Positions 16,873 through 25,535 of a DNA stretch of 64,000 nucleotides are shown one piece after another. Both the position numbers and the translations under genes were made by a program. The notes under the pieces were generated by a model. It was given only the letters and a program-made list of their open reading frames with translations. It ran no database searches and was not told where the DNA came from. Origin of the DNA: Pyramidobacter porci (GTDB taxonomy: Bacteria > Synergistota > Synergistia > Synergistales > Dethiosulfovibrionaceae). Position 1 is the first letter of the stretch. Every line of letters starts with the position of its first letter. The stretch is taken from NCBI RefSeq assembly GCF_009695745.1, contig NZ_VUNH01000001.1, positions 124,001 through 188,000 of the forward strand. The letters are read 5' to 3'.

Positions 16873-18367
16873 AATACAAGGCATCACGCTGCGCGGCATC
16901 GAAGCGCTGCCGGTGGAAGTGGAATCGGAGATCACGTCGGGAATGTTCTCCTTTTCGGTCGTGGGGCTGCCCGACGCGGCGGTGCGCGAATCGCGCGAAC
17001 GCGTGCGCGCGGCGCTGCGCGAGCTGGACATCTCCATTTACGGCCGCATCGCCGTCAACCTCGCTCCGGCCGATCTGCCCAAGGAGGGAAGCCTGCTCGA
17101 TCTGCCGATCGCGGTGGCTCTGGCCTGCGAGAAAGAGTATTGTTCTCCGCCCGGCGCAGCGATTTATATGGGCGAACTGGCCCTGGACGGGCGCGTGCGC
17201 TCCGTCCGGGGAGCAGTCCCGGCGGCGATGCTGGCGCGTTCGCTGGGCCTGCCGCTTTTCTGTCCCGAAGGCAACGCCGCGGAAGTGGCGCTGGTCGATG
17301 GCGTTGAGGCGTACCGCGTGCCGACGCTGAAAGATCTTTTGCTCTTTCTGCGTCGCGAGAAAGAGTTGAATCGAGTCGTCAAAAACATGCCGCCTTCGGA
17401 GTTGAACGCCGTCGAACCGGATTTCGCGGACGTGAAAGGACAGATGACGGCGAGAAGAGCTCTCGAAATCGCGGCTGCCGGCCATCACAACATTTTGCTT
17501 GTCGGCTCTCCGGGCAGCGGCAAGACGCTGATGGCGCGCGCCTTGCAGGGCATTTTGCCGCCGCTGTCCGACGACGAATTTCTCGAAACGCTGCTGATCC
17601 GGAGCGCCGTCGGTTTGCCCGCGCCCGTTGACCGACGCCGGCCTTTCCGACAAGTTCACCATACCGCGAGCACCGTCTCCATTTGCGGAGGCGGCAGCGA
17701 CGTCCGCCCCGGCGAAGTCAGCCTCGCGCACCGCGGCGTGCTGTTCCTCGACGAATTCACGGAATTCCGCCGGGATCTGATCGAGGCGCTGCGTCAGCCG
17801 CTGGAAGACGGTTTCATCACGGTGAACCGGGCGGCGGGCAGCGTCACGTACCCGAGCCGGGTTTTGCTCGTGCTGGCGGCCAATCCGTGCGCCTGCGGCT
17901 GGCGCGGAGATCCGATCGAGCCGTGCCGCTGCAGCGGCCAGGAACTGGAGCGTTACAGAAGAAAATTCTCCGGTCCGATGCTGGACCGAGTGGATCTCTA
18001 CGTCTCGGTGCCGCGTTTGACGCCGCAAGAACTGCTCGAACTGGGCGGAACTCCCAGAGAAAGCGGCGCGGAAATCCGCGCCCGGGTCGTGAAAGCCCGG
18101 AAGCGGCAATGGGAGCGCAAAGGACGCGTCGGCGCGGAGTGCAACGCGGAATTGTCCGAGAAGATGCTGCGGCGCGAAATAGGCTTGAGCGTCGAGGCGC
18201 GAAAATATCTGACCGCGATGGCCGAACGCCTGCGGCTTTCCGGGCGCGGTTTGAGCCGCGTCCTGCGCGTCGCCCGCACCATCGCCGACCTTGCGGGCGA
18301 CCGGAACGTGGATGACCGCGCGGTTGCCGAAGCGCTGGCCTACAGGGATTCGGGAGTGCTGGAATGA
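16856..18367 (+). CDS. YifB/ComM Mg-chelatase-like AAA+ ATPase
   Basis: 503 residues, normal for the family. The N-terminal Lon-substrate-like fold begins EIQGITLRGIEALPVEVE. The AAA+ module has Walker A GSPGSGKT (about 217), Walker B VLFLDEF and sensor AANPCACG; CRCSGQELERYRRKFSGP and RLSGRGLSRVLRVARTIADL complete the signature. ComM is a hexameric branch-migration helicase that helps integrate transformed DNA. Coupling by ATGA overlap to dprA fits a shared role in DNA uptake or recombination. Confidence 0.92.
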   Translation: MTVAAEIQGITLRGIEALPVEVESEITSGMFSFSVVGLPDAAVRESRERVRAALRELDISIYGRIAVNLAPADLPKEGSLLDLPIAVALACEKEYCSPPGAAIYMGELALDGRVRSVRGAVPAAMLARSLGLPLFCPEGNAAEVALVDGVEAYRVPTLKDLLLFLRREKELNRVVKNMPPSELNAVEPDFADVKGQMTARRALEIAAAGHHNILLVGSPGSGKTLMARALQGILPPLSDDEFLETLLIRSAVGLPAPVDRRRPFRQVHHTASTVSICGGGSDVRPGEVSLAHRGVLFLDEFTEFRRDLIEALRQPLEDGFITVNRAAGSVTYPSRVLLVLAANPCACGWRGDPIEPCRCSGQELERYRRKFSGPMLDRVDLYVSVPRLTPQELLELGGTPRESGAEIRARVVKARKRQWERKGRVGAECNAELSEKMLRREIGLSVEARKYLTAMAERLRLSGRGLSRVLRVARTIADLAGDRNVDDRAVAEALAYRDSGVLE

Positions 18368-19431
18368 ATGAACTGGAATTGTGCGTCTGGCTGAACGGGT
18401 GTGAAGGACTTTCGGCAAACGTGCTCCAGCATGTGGATCTCTCCGACGGACCGGAAAAAATCGTTGAAAAACTGCGCCGCGGCGGAATCGTTTCTCAGCG
18501 CGGCGCCGAGAAATTGAAAAAATTGGCTCGGGAAAACTGGCACGAAAAGGAGATCGCGCGCGCGGAAAACGCTGGTATTTTTTTAATTTCATGGTACAGT
18601 AATGAAAGATATCCGTCTCGCTTGCGCGACATCGCCGAACCGCCGCTGATACTTTACGCGAAAGGGAATTTACCGAACTTCGAATCGGCGTATTCGGTCG
18701 TAGGAACGCGCCGCTGTACTCCCTACGGGTTCAAAGTCGCCGCACTGATTGGCAAGGGATTGTCGCGCGCGGGAATGATCGTCGTCAGCGGCGGCGCGCG
18801 CGGTATCGACGGCGCCGCACACGGCGGCGCGCTGGAAAACGACGGAACGACCGTGGCCGTTTTGGGGACGGGCGTGAACGTCGTCTGGCCGCCCGAACAC
18901 GACGAGCTTTTCGGCAACATCCTGCGCCGCGGCGCGCTGCTCAGCGAGTATCCTCTGGACACTTGCGGACGGGCCTGGCGTTTCCCCCGCCGCAACCGCA
19001 TCATCGCGGGGCTGTCGAAAGCGCTGATCGTTGTGGAATCGCCGCTCAAAGGCGGTGCGATGATCACGGCGCGCCTGGCCATGGAAATGGGGCGCGACGT
19101 GTGGGCGGTGCCGGGGCGGATCGACGAACGGATCTGCGAGGGCAGCAATCGCCTCATTCTCGACGGCGCTTCGCCGCTGGTCAACGTGGCGGATTTTATC
19201 GATCATGTCAGTCATTTCGGGCAGCTCGACCTGTTCGCTCCGCTGGAACTCGGCGACGATGAACGGCGGGTTCTGGACTGTCTTTCCGATCAGGGAGACC
19301 TGACGCTGGATCAGATCTCAAAGAGAACCGGCATTTCTGCGGTAGAATTGATGCGCTTGATTTCCGGACTTCAGGTTCAGTCGCTTATTTACACTTCAGG
19401 GGGCGGGCGCTGGAGAGCGGTTCCACATTAG
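18364..19431 (+). CDS. dprA: DNA-processing protein DprA (Smf)
   Basis: Loads RecA on incoming single-stranded DNA. 355 residues: an N-terminal helical SAM-like part, then the Rossmann-like core (SVVGTRRCTPYG, VVSGGARGIDGAAHGGAL, TVAVLGTGVNVVWP, FPRRNRIIAGLSKALIVVESP, GRDVWAVPGR), then a C-terminal winged helix (about 290-355). The length and domain order are complete. Last gene of the coupled run that begins at the dehydratase; 18 bases separate its stop from the next gene. Confidence 0.95.
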   Translation: MNELELCVWLNGCEGLSANVLQHVDLSDGPEKIVEKLRRGGIVSQRGAEKLKKLARENWHEKEIARAENAGIFLISWYSNERYPSRLRDIAEPPLILYAKGNLPNFESAYSVVGTRRCTPYGFKVAALIGKGLSRAGMIVVSGGARGIDGAAHGGALENDGTTVAVLGTGVNVVWPPEHDELFGNILRRGALLSEYPLDTCGRAWRFPRRNRIIAGLSKALIVVESPLKGGAMITARLAMEMGRDVWAVPGRIDERICEGSNRLILDGASPLVNVADFIDHVSHFGQLDLFAPLELGDDERRVLDCLSDQGDLTLDQISKRTGISAVELMRLISGLQVQSLIYTSGGGRWRAVPH

Positions 19432-19449
19432 AAAGCCGAGGGAAGACCG

Positions 19450-20331
19450 ATGAGTACGGACAGTTACGAACTTTTCTCTTCTGAAGCCGAACAGAACGGC
19501 GTGAAGCTGGAGATCTTCATCGTTTCCGATTTTACGGGCGAAACCGCCGAAAGCGTGACGCGCGCCGCGCTGCGCCAGTTCGACGAGGCGCGGCACGTCG
19601 TGGCGCTGCGCCGTTTCCGCACGGTCGACACGATCGACAAGCTGATCAACATCTGCTGGCAGGCGAAGGAAAACAAGGCGATCATCGTCTGCACTCTGGT
19701 GGCGCAGTCGGTGCGCGAGGCCCTGATGCGTTACGCCGGGGAGATGGGGCTGAAAGTCATCGATCTGATCGGCCCGACGCTGGATACGATCTCGGCCCGG
19801 CTGGGAATTCCTCCCAAGGGGACTCCGGGGTCGCAGCACAAACTCGACGAGGCCTATTTTCGCCGCGTCAAGGCCCTCGAGTTTTCGAGCACCTGCGATG
19901 ACGGCGCCAATCCCAACCTCCTTCCGGAAGCCGAACTGGTCATCGTCGGCGTTTCGCGGACCTGCAAGACGCCTCTGTCGATGTATCTGGCCAACAAAGG
20001 CATCCGCACCGCCAATGTTCCGCTCGTTCCTGAACTGGCGCCGCCGGATGAACTTTTCACGCTGCCGCACGGCCGCATCATCGGTCTGGTCATCCAGCCC
20101 GAAGCGTTGCGCAAGATTCGCCGGGAACGGCTGCAAATCATCGGTCTCGATCCCGACAAGGCTTTTTACGCTCAGGAGGGCCGCGTCAAAGCCGAGCTCG
20201 ATTACGCGCGCCATATTATGGAGCGCCTGCAGATCAAAGCGATCGACGTGACGGGCCGCGCTCTGGAGGAGACGGCTCAGGTCGTTCTGGACTATCTTCG
20301 CGAGCAGGGCTGCTCTGCTCTGCTGGATTGA
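19450..20331 (+). CDS. ppsR: PEP synthase regulatory kinase/phosphorylase (PSRP, DUF299)
   Basis: A bifunctional ADP-dependent Ser/Thr kinase and Pi-dependent phosphorylase that switches PEP synthase or PPDK off and on. 293 residues. The N terminus is IFIVSDFTGETAESVTRAAL. The nucleotide-binding loop is GVSRTCKTPLSMYLANKG (about 175), where the family usually has GxSRTSKTP. The start is ATG after GAGGGAAGACCG. It directly precedes ppsA by 70 bases, the classic target pairing. Confidence 0.93.
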   Translation: MSTDSYELFSSEAEQNGVKLEIFIVSDFTGETAESVTRAALRQFDEARHVVALRRFRTVDTIDKLINICWQAKENKAIIVCTLVAQSVREALMRYAGEMGLKVIDLIGPTLDTISARLGIPPKGTPGSQHKLDEAYFRRVKALEFSSTCDDGANPNLLPEAELVIVGVSRTCKTPLSMYLANKGIRTANVPLVPELAPPDELFTLPHGRIIGLVIQPEALRKIRRERLQIIGLDPDKAFYAQEGRVKAELDYARHIMERLQIKAIDVTGRALEETAQVVLDYLREQGCSALLD

Positions 20332-20401
20332 GTGGCTCTGACCGGGCGAATACTCCCGGTTTCACGCAATAAACATCTTATATTTTTTGGAGGCTGCGCC
20401 G

Positions 20402-22780
20402 ATGGAAAACTACAATGCAATTAAGTGGTTTGAAGAGATACGCAAAGATGACATTCCCGTTGTGGGCGGCAAGGGAGCCAACCTGGGCGAGCTGACCTCG
20501 ACCGGCGCTCCCGTTCCTCCCGGATTCTGCGTTATTGCCGAAACCTATGCGCGTTTTATCAAGGAGAACAGTCTGAACACGCAGATCTCGGAGCTTCTCA
20601 AGGACCTGGATTTTGAAGACACGGCGGCGCTTCAGCAGAAGACGGAGACGATTCGAAGTTTGATCCAGAAAGCGCCGATTCCCGCTTCGATCGAAAAGCA
20701 GATCGTCGAAGCCTACGAAAAACTGGCGGACAAGGTGGGGCTGAAAGATCCCGACGTCGCCGTCAGAAGCTCCGCTACCGCGGAAGACCTGCCCGACGCC
20801 TCGTTCGCCGGGCAGCAGGACACTTACCTCCATGTGATCGGAGCCCCGTCGGTCGTGGATCACGTGAGACAGTGCTGGGCTTCGCTCTGGACGGCCCGCG
20901 CGACGTATTACCGCCAGAAACAGAATTACGATCACTTCAACGTTTCGCTGTGCGCCGTCGTGCAGAAAATGGTGGCCAGCGAAAAATCCGGCGTGATGTT
21001 CACCGCCAACCCCATCACGAACGAACGCGGTCAGCTGATGATCAACGCCAGCTGGGGGCTGGGCGAAGCGGTCGTGTCGGGGTCGGTCTCGCCCGACGAG
21101 TTCATTCTCGACAAGGAGACGCTTACCGAACTCGACGTCACCATCGCGGACAAAAAGGTCATGATCGTCGACAAGGAAAAGGCCGGCGGCACCGTGACCG
21201 TGAACGTCGCCGATTATCTGGGGCCGGCTGCGGTCAGCTCCCGCTGCATGAGCGTCGAAGAAGTCCGCCGCCTGGCCGAGGCCGGCAAGGCCATCGAAGC
21301 GCATTACGGTGTTCCTATGGATATCGAATGGGGACAGGACAGGGACACGAAAAAACTTTACATCCTTCAGGCTCGTCCGATCACGACCCTGAAAGAGGAG
21401 CCCGCCAAAAAGGAGAACACGATCATGGATCAGAAAACTTTAACGGTGCTTGTGCGCGGACTGGCGGCCTCGCCCGGAATCGCCCACGGGCGCGTGGTGC
21501 GCATCGACTCGCTTCAGGAAATCGCCCGCGTCAAAGACGGCGACGTGCTGGTGACGGGCATGACCAATCCCGACATGGTCCCGGCGATGAAAAAAGCCTG
21601 CGCGGTCGTCACCGACGAAGGCGGACGCACCTGCCACGCGGCCATCGTTTCCCGCGAACTGGGGATCCCCTGCATCGTCGGCAGCAAAAACGGCACCGAA
21701 ATCCTTGCGGAAGGGATGGAGATCACCGTCGACGCCACCCGCGGCGTCGTCTACCGCGGCAACGTCAACCTCTCTTCGGATCAGGACATTCATTCGCCCG
21801 TTGCCGAGGGCGCGGCTGCGAAACAATCGGCGGCCGCCGTCGCGGAAGCCGCTCCGATCACGGGCACGAAGATCTACATGAACCTGGGCGACGCTTCGAT
21901 CATCGGCAAGTACAGCCGCCTGCCGTTCGACGGCATCGGGCTGATGCGCACCGAGTTCATCTTCTCGCATGTCGGCGTTCACCCCATGTATCTGCTGCGC
22001 ACGGGGCGCGGAGAAGTGCTGATCAACGACATGAGCGAGGCCATCACGACCGTGGCCCAGGCCATTTATCCCCGGCCTCTCGTCGTGCGCATGAGCGATT
22101 TCCGCACCAACGAGTTCCGCGGCCTCGAGGGCGGCGAAGTGGAGCCGGAAGAGAACAATCCCATGATCGGCTGGCGCGGCGTCTCGCGTTATATCTCGCC
22201 GGCCTATGAAGAGGGTTTCCGTCTCGAGTGCAAGGCCATCAAGAAAGTTCGCGACGAGTTCGGCCTGATCAACGTCTGGGTCATGCTTCCCTTTGTGCGC
22301 ACGACCTGGGAAGTGGTCCGCGTCAAAGAGATCATGGCCTCCGAAGGGCTGGTCCAGAATAAATCCTTCAAGATCTGGATCATGGCCGAGGTGCCGGCCG
22401 TCGTTTTCCAGGCGGAAGAGTTCGCCCGGCTGGTCGACGGCTTCAGCATCGGCAGCAACGACCTGACTCAGCTGGTGATGGGCGTCGACCGTGATTCCGG
22501 CATCCTCAACAACATGGGCTACTTCGACGAGCGCGACCCTTCCGTGAAAAATGCGATCAAGACGCTGATCCATGCGGCGCACAAACAGGGAATCACGTGC
22601 TCGATCTGCGGCCAGGGGCCGTCGCTCTATCCCGACTTCGCCGAGTTCCTGGTGCGCGAGGGCATCGACAGCATGAGCGTGAATCCCGACACGGTCGCCT
22701 ACACGCGGCGGCTCGTCGCTGGCGTGGAGCAGAGAATGATCCTGGGCGGCATGAGAAAAGTGATGGGACAGGAGCTTTAG
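20402..22780 (+). CDS. ppsA: Phosphoenolpyruvate synthase
   Basis: Converts pyruvate, ATP and water to PEP, AMP and phosphate, feeding gluconeogenesis from amino-acid carbon. 792 residues: N-terminal ATP-grasp domain (GGKGANLGELT; RSSATAEDLPDASFAGQQDT), the swivelling phosphohistidine domain with GGRTCHAAIVSRELGIPC (catalytic His near 412), and the C-terminal PEP/pyruvate TIM barrel ending with GSNDLTQLVMGVDRD and CSICGQGPS. The start is the ATG after TGGAGGCTGCGCCG; an in-frame TTG inside that site is rejected. It ends at a strong terminator and is paired with ppsR. Confidence 0.95.
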   Translation: MENYNAIKWFEEIRKDDIPVVGGKGANLGELTSTGAPVPPGFCVIAETYARFIKENSLNTQISELLKDLDFEDTAALQQKTETIRSLIQKAPIPASIEKQIVEAYEKLADKVGLKDPDVAVRSSATAEDLPDASFAGQQDTYLHVIGAPSVVDHVRQCWASLWTARATYYRQKQNYDHFNVSLCAVVQKMVASEKSGVMFTANPITNERGQLMINASWGLGEAVVSGSVSPDEFILDKETLTELDVTIADKKVMIVDKEKAGGTVTVNVADYLGPAAVSSRCMSVEEVRRLAEAGKAIEAHYGVPMDIEWGQDRDTKKLYILQARPITTLKEEPAKKENTIMDQKTLTVLVRGLAASPGIAHGRVVRIDSLQEIARVKDGDVLVTGMTNPDMVPAMKKACAVVTDEGGRTCHAAIVSRELGIPCIVGSKNGTEILAEGMEITVDATRGVVYRGNVNLSSDQDIHSPVAEGAAAKQSAAAVAEAAPITGTKIYMNLGDASIIGKYSRLPFDGIGLMRTEFIFSHVGVHPMYLLRTGRGEVLINDMSEAITTVAQAIYPRPLVVRMSDFRTNEFRGLEGGEVEPEENNPMIGWRGVSRYISPAYEEGFRLECKAIKKVRDEFGLINVWVMLPFVRTTWEVVRVKEIMASEGLVQNKSFKIWIMAEVPAVVFQAEEFARLVDGFSIGSNDLTQLVMGVDRDSGILNNMGYFDERDPSVKNAIKTLIHAAHKQGITCSICGQGPSLYPDFAEFLVREGIDSMSVNPDTVAYTRRLVAGVEQRMILGGMRKVMGQEL

Positions 22781-22796
22781 CTTTTCATGACAAACG

Positions 22797-22836
22797 AAAA
22801 GGAGCCGGAGGTTTTTGCCTTCGGCTCCTTTTTTCT
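22797..22836 (+). terminator. Rho-independent terminator after ppsA
   Basis: AAAAGGAGCCGGAGG and CCTTCGGCTCCTTTT form a 15-bp stem (one G-U pair) with a loop of about six bases, followed by T residues. Confidence 0.9.
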
Positions 22837-22940
22837 ATTTAAAGACACAAATTTGACAACTGGAAATTGGACGCTAAAATGTCCGACAGTCATCAAGCGT
22901 TTTTTCGGATTTTTAAATCGAGGAGAAAGGATGTGCCTGC

Positions 22941-23210
22941 ATGATGCGAGTTTTGAGTTCCGCAGAACAGTCCTGTCTGACTGTGGACGCGCAGGCTTTG
23001 ATCTATCGATATCGAACCCAGAAGTGGCTTACGCAGAAGCAGTTCGAGGATCTGATCACCGAAGTTGTCGCGATCTCCAGAATGCGCCAGTTCCCCGGCG
23101 ATGCCGAATTGGTCGCCGCCGTGCTCCGCAGTGTGGGGGAGCACGATACTCCGGCAGGCTTTTGGGAAGTATCGCTTCAAAAACAGGAATCAGACCATCT
23201 CTTCAGTTGA
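22941..23210 (+). CDS. Small protein upstream of topA, possibly Smg/DUF494-like
   Basis: 89 residues from ATG (a second ATG follows at once), ten bases after GAGGAGAAAGG. The order RVLSSAEQSCLTVDAQALIY, then RTQKWLTQKQFEDLITEVVA, recalls the C-terminal half of Smg (DUF494) proteins, which are often encoded near dprA/topA. Smg is about 155 residues, so this would be a shortened form. I see no catalytic motif. The resemblance is weak, and a lineage-specific protein is equally possible. Confidence 0.55.
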   Translation: MMRVLSSAEQSCLTVDAQALIYRYRTQKWLTQKQFEDLITEVVAISRMRQFPGDAELVAAVLRSVGEHDTPAGFWEVSLQKQESDHLFS

Positions 23211-23234
23211 AAACATCATCGAAAGGAGAGCATC

Positions 23235-25535
23235 ATGGCTCCGACAGCAAAAACTCGGAAGACGGCCGCAAAAACGGTCTCAAAAAGAAAAACGGGCGCC
23301 GCGGCGACGAGAAGCGCGGCGCCTTCCGGAAAGAAAACGACGGCCGGCGCTTCTGCAAAGTCCGCATCGATAAGGAAAAAAACGACGAAGCCCGCCGGGA
23401 AAACGTCGGAAGAAGCGAAGAAGGCCGTGCCGCCCCGGCGCGACAAGACGTTGGTGGTCGTCGAGTCGCCGACGAAAGCGAAGACGCTGACGAAGATTTT
23501 AGGCTCCGGCTATGTTGTCAAAGCCAGCGTCGGCCACATTGTCGATCTGCCCAAGAGCCGCCTGGCGATCGACATCGAAAACGGTTTCAAACCGGAATAT
23601 ATTTTAGTGAAGGGCAAAGCCCCCGTAAAAAAAGAACTTCAGGCCGCCGCCGCTACGGCCAAAAGAATCCTTCTCGCCGCCGACCCCGACCGAGAAGGGG
23701 AGGCGATCGCCTGGCACGTCGCCGGACTGCTCGGCGTCGATCCCGCCGAGAACTGCCGAGTGCGTTTTCACGAGATCACGGCCGACGCCGTTAAAAGCGC
23801 CGTGAAGGAGCCGGCCCCGATCGACATGGACCGCGTCGACGCGCAGCAGGCGCGGCGCGTGCTTGACCGTTTGGTGGGCTACACGCTGAGCCCGCTCCTC
23901 TGGAAGAAGATCCGCCGCGGACTCTCGGCCGGACGGGTGCAGTCGGTCGCTCTGGCGATCCTCTGCGAGCGCGAGCAGGAAATCGAAAATTTCGTGCCTC
24001 AGGATTACTGGAATGTCTTTGTCGACGCGACAGCCGACGACGGACGCGCCTACAGGCTGCACGTCGAAAGGGAGAGCGGGCGCAGCCTGCTTTCCGACGG
24101 CAGAACTCTGGCGATCGACACGCCCGCCAAAGTCCGCGATATCGAAAAGACGCTGGAGGAGAAGCCTTTGCTCGTCGCGAGTTTCACGGCGAAGAAAAAC
24201 GCGCGGAAACAGCCGGCCCCGTTCAAAACCAGCACGATGCAACAGATCGCCGCAAGCCGGCTGGGCTTTTCCCCGCGGCGCACCATGGGGATCGCGCAGA
24301 GCCTCTTCGAAGGCGTCGCCATTCCCGGACACGGCACGGTCGGTCTGATCACTTACATGAGGACCGACAGTCTGCGCATGGCGCCGGAAGCGCTGAATCA
24401 GGCGCGAAAAGTGATCGAAGGGCGCTGGGGCAAAAAATATCTTCCGGCAAAAGCCGTCGTTTATCAGGCTGGCGCCAACGCTCAGGACGCCCACGAAGCC
24501 ATCCGCCCCACGGACTTCACCCTGACTCCCGAATCGGTCAGAGGATCTCTGACGACAGAACAGTACCGGCTCTACGATATGATCTGGCGGCGCAGCGTCG
24601 CCTCGCAGATGGCCCCCGCCGTCGTGGATAGCGCGACGCTTGACTGCGAGTGCGGGAAATACGGACTGCGCGCCCAGGGCGCCGCCGTCAGTTTCGACGG
24701 CTGGGGCGCCGTCTGGGATCTTGACGTCAAGGATTCCATGATCGAGAAAGCGCAGGAAGGCGAGCTGCTGAGGGTCCAGAACGTCGATTCCAAAAAGGAG
24801 CAGACCAAGCCGCCGGCACGCTTTACCGAGTCGACACTGATCAAGACCCTTGAGGACGACGGGATCGGGCGTCCTTCCACCTACGCGACCATCGTCGAAA
24901 CGCTTTACGACCGTTCCTACGTCGCGCGGGAAGAAGGCCGCAGGCTGAAGCCGAGCGAATTGGGGCGGTCGGTGAATAAATTTCTGCTCGAGCATTTCGA
25001 CGGAAAATCGACGTCGCCGATCGTCGACGTCGGTTTTACCTCTTCCATGGAAAGTTCTCTCGATCAGGTCGAGTCGGGAAAGAAAAACTGGGTCGAACTG
25101 ATCGGGCAGTTTTGGGAGCCTTTCACCCACGCCATCGCCGAAGCCGAAAAAGCGCCGACGGTCCCGCCTCCGCCGCCCGAGCTGACGGGCGAGACCTGCC
25201 CGCAGTGCGGCAGGCCGCTCGTGAAAAAGCAGGGACGCTTCGGCGAATTCATCGGCTGTTCGGGATTCCCCGAGTGCCATTACATCAAGCCGGTTCAAAA
25301 GGAAATCGGCGTGCCCTGCCCTAAATGCGGAACCGAGCACGGCGGACAAGTCGTGCAGCGCAAAAGCAAAAAAGGGCGCACGTTCTACGGCTGTTCCCGC
25401 TATCCCGACTGCGATTACGTTTCCTGGAACAAGCCGGCGGCCGAAAAATGCCCGGCCTGCGGCGGCCTGATGGAATATGTCGGCCGGTCGAGGACGCCCG
25501 TCTGCACGAAGTGCGCCCATAAGGGAGAGAGCTAA
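23235..25535 (+). CDS. topA: DNA topoisomerase I
   Basis: Type IA topoisomerase that relaxes negative supercoils. 766 residues. The first 70 are an unusual Lys/Ala/Thr-rich tail resembling a histone-like tail. The Toprim domain follows (VVVESPTKAKTLTKILG; DPDREGEAIAWHV), then the catalytic TYMRTDSLRM with Tyr near 374 and the H-E-A-I-R-P motif. The end has three zinc modules: CPQCGRPL...GCSGFPEC, CPKCGTEH...GCSRYPDC and CPACGGLM...CTKC. It is directly joined to trmFO (adjacent stop and start). Confidence 0.95.
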   Translation: MAPTAKTRKTAAKTVSKRKTGAAATRSAAPSGKKTTAGASAKSASIRKKTTKPAGKTSEEAKKAVPPRRDKTLVVVESPTKAKTLTKILGSGYVVKASVGHIVDLPKSRLAIDIENGFKPEYILVKGKAPVKKELQAAAATAKRILLAADPDREGEAIAWHVAGLLGVDPAENCRVRFHEITADAVKSAVKEPAPIDMDRVDAQQARRVLDRLVGYTLSPLLWKKIRRGLSAGRVQSVALAILCEREQEIENFVPQDYWNVFVDATADDGRAYRLHVERESGRSLLSDGRTLAIDTPAKVRDIEKTLEEKPLLVASFTAKKNARKQPAPFKTSTMQQIAASRLGFSPRRTMGIAQSLFEGVAIPGHGTVGLITYMRTDSLRMAPEALNQARKVIEGRWGKKYLPAKAVVYQAGANAQDAHEAIRPTDFTLTPESVRGSLTTEQYRLYDMIWRRSVASQMAPAVVDSATLDCECGKYGLRAQGAAVSFDGWGAVWDLDVKDSMIEKAQEGELLRVQNVDSKKEQTKPPARFTESTLIKTLEDDGIGRPSTYATIVETLYDRSYVAREEGRRLKPSELGRSVNKFLLEHFDGKSTSPIVDVGFTSSMESSLDQVESGKKNWVELIGQFWEPFTHAIAEAEKAPTVPPPPPELTGETCPQCGRPLVKKQGRFGEFIGCSGFPECHYIKPVQKEIGVPCPKCGTEHGGQVVQRKSKKGRTFYGCSRYPDCDYVSWNKPAAEKCPACGGLMEYVGRSRTPVCTKCAHKGES

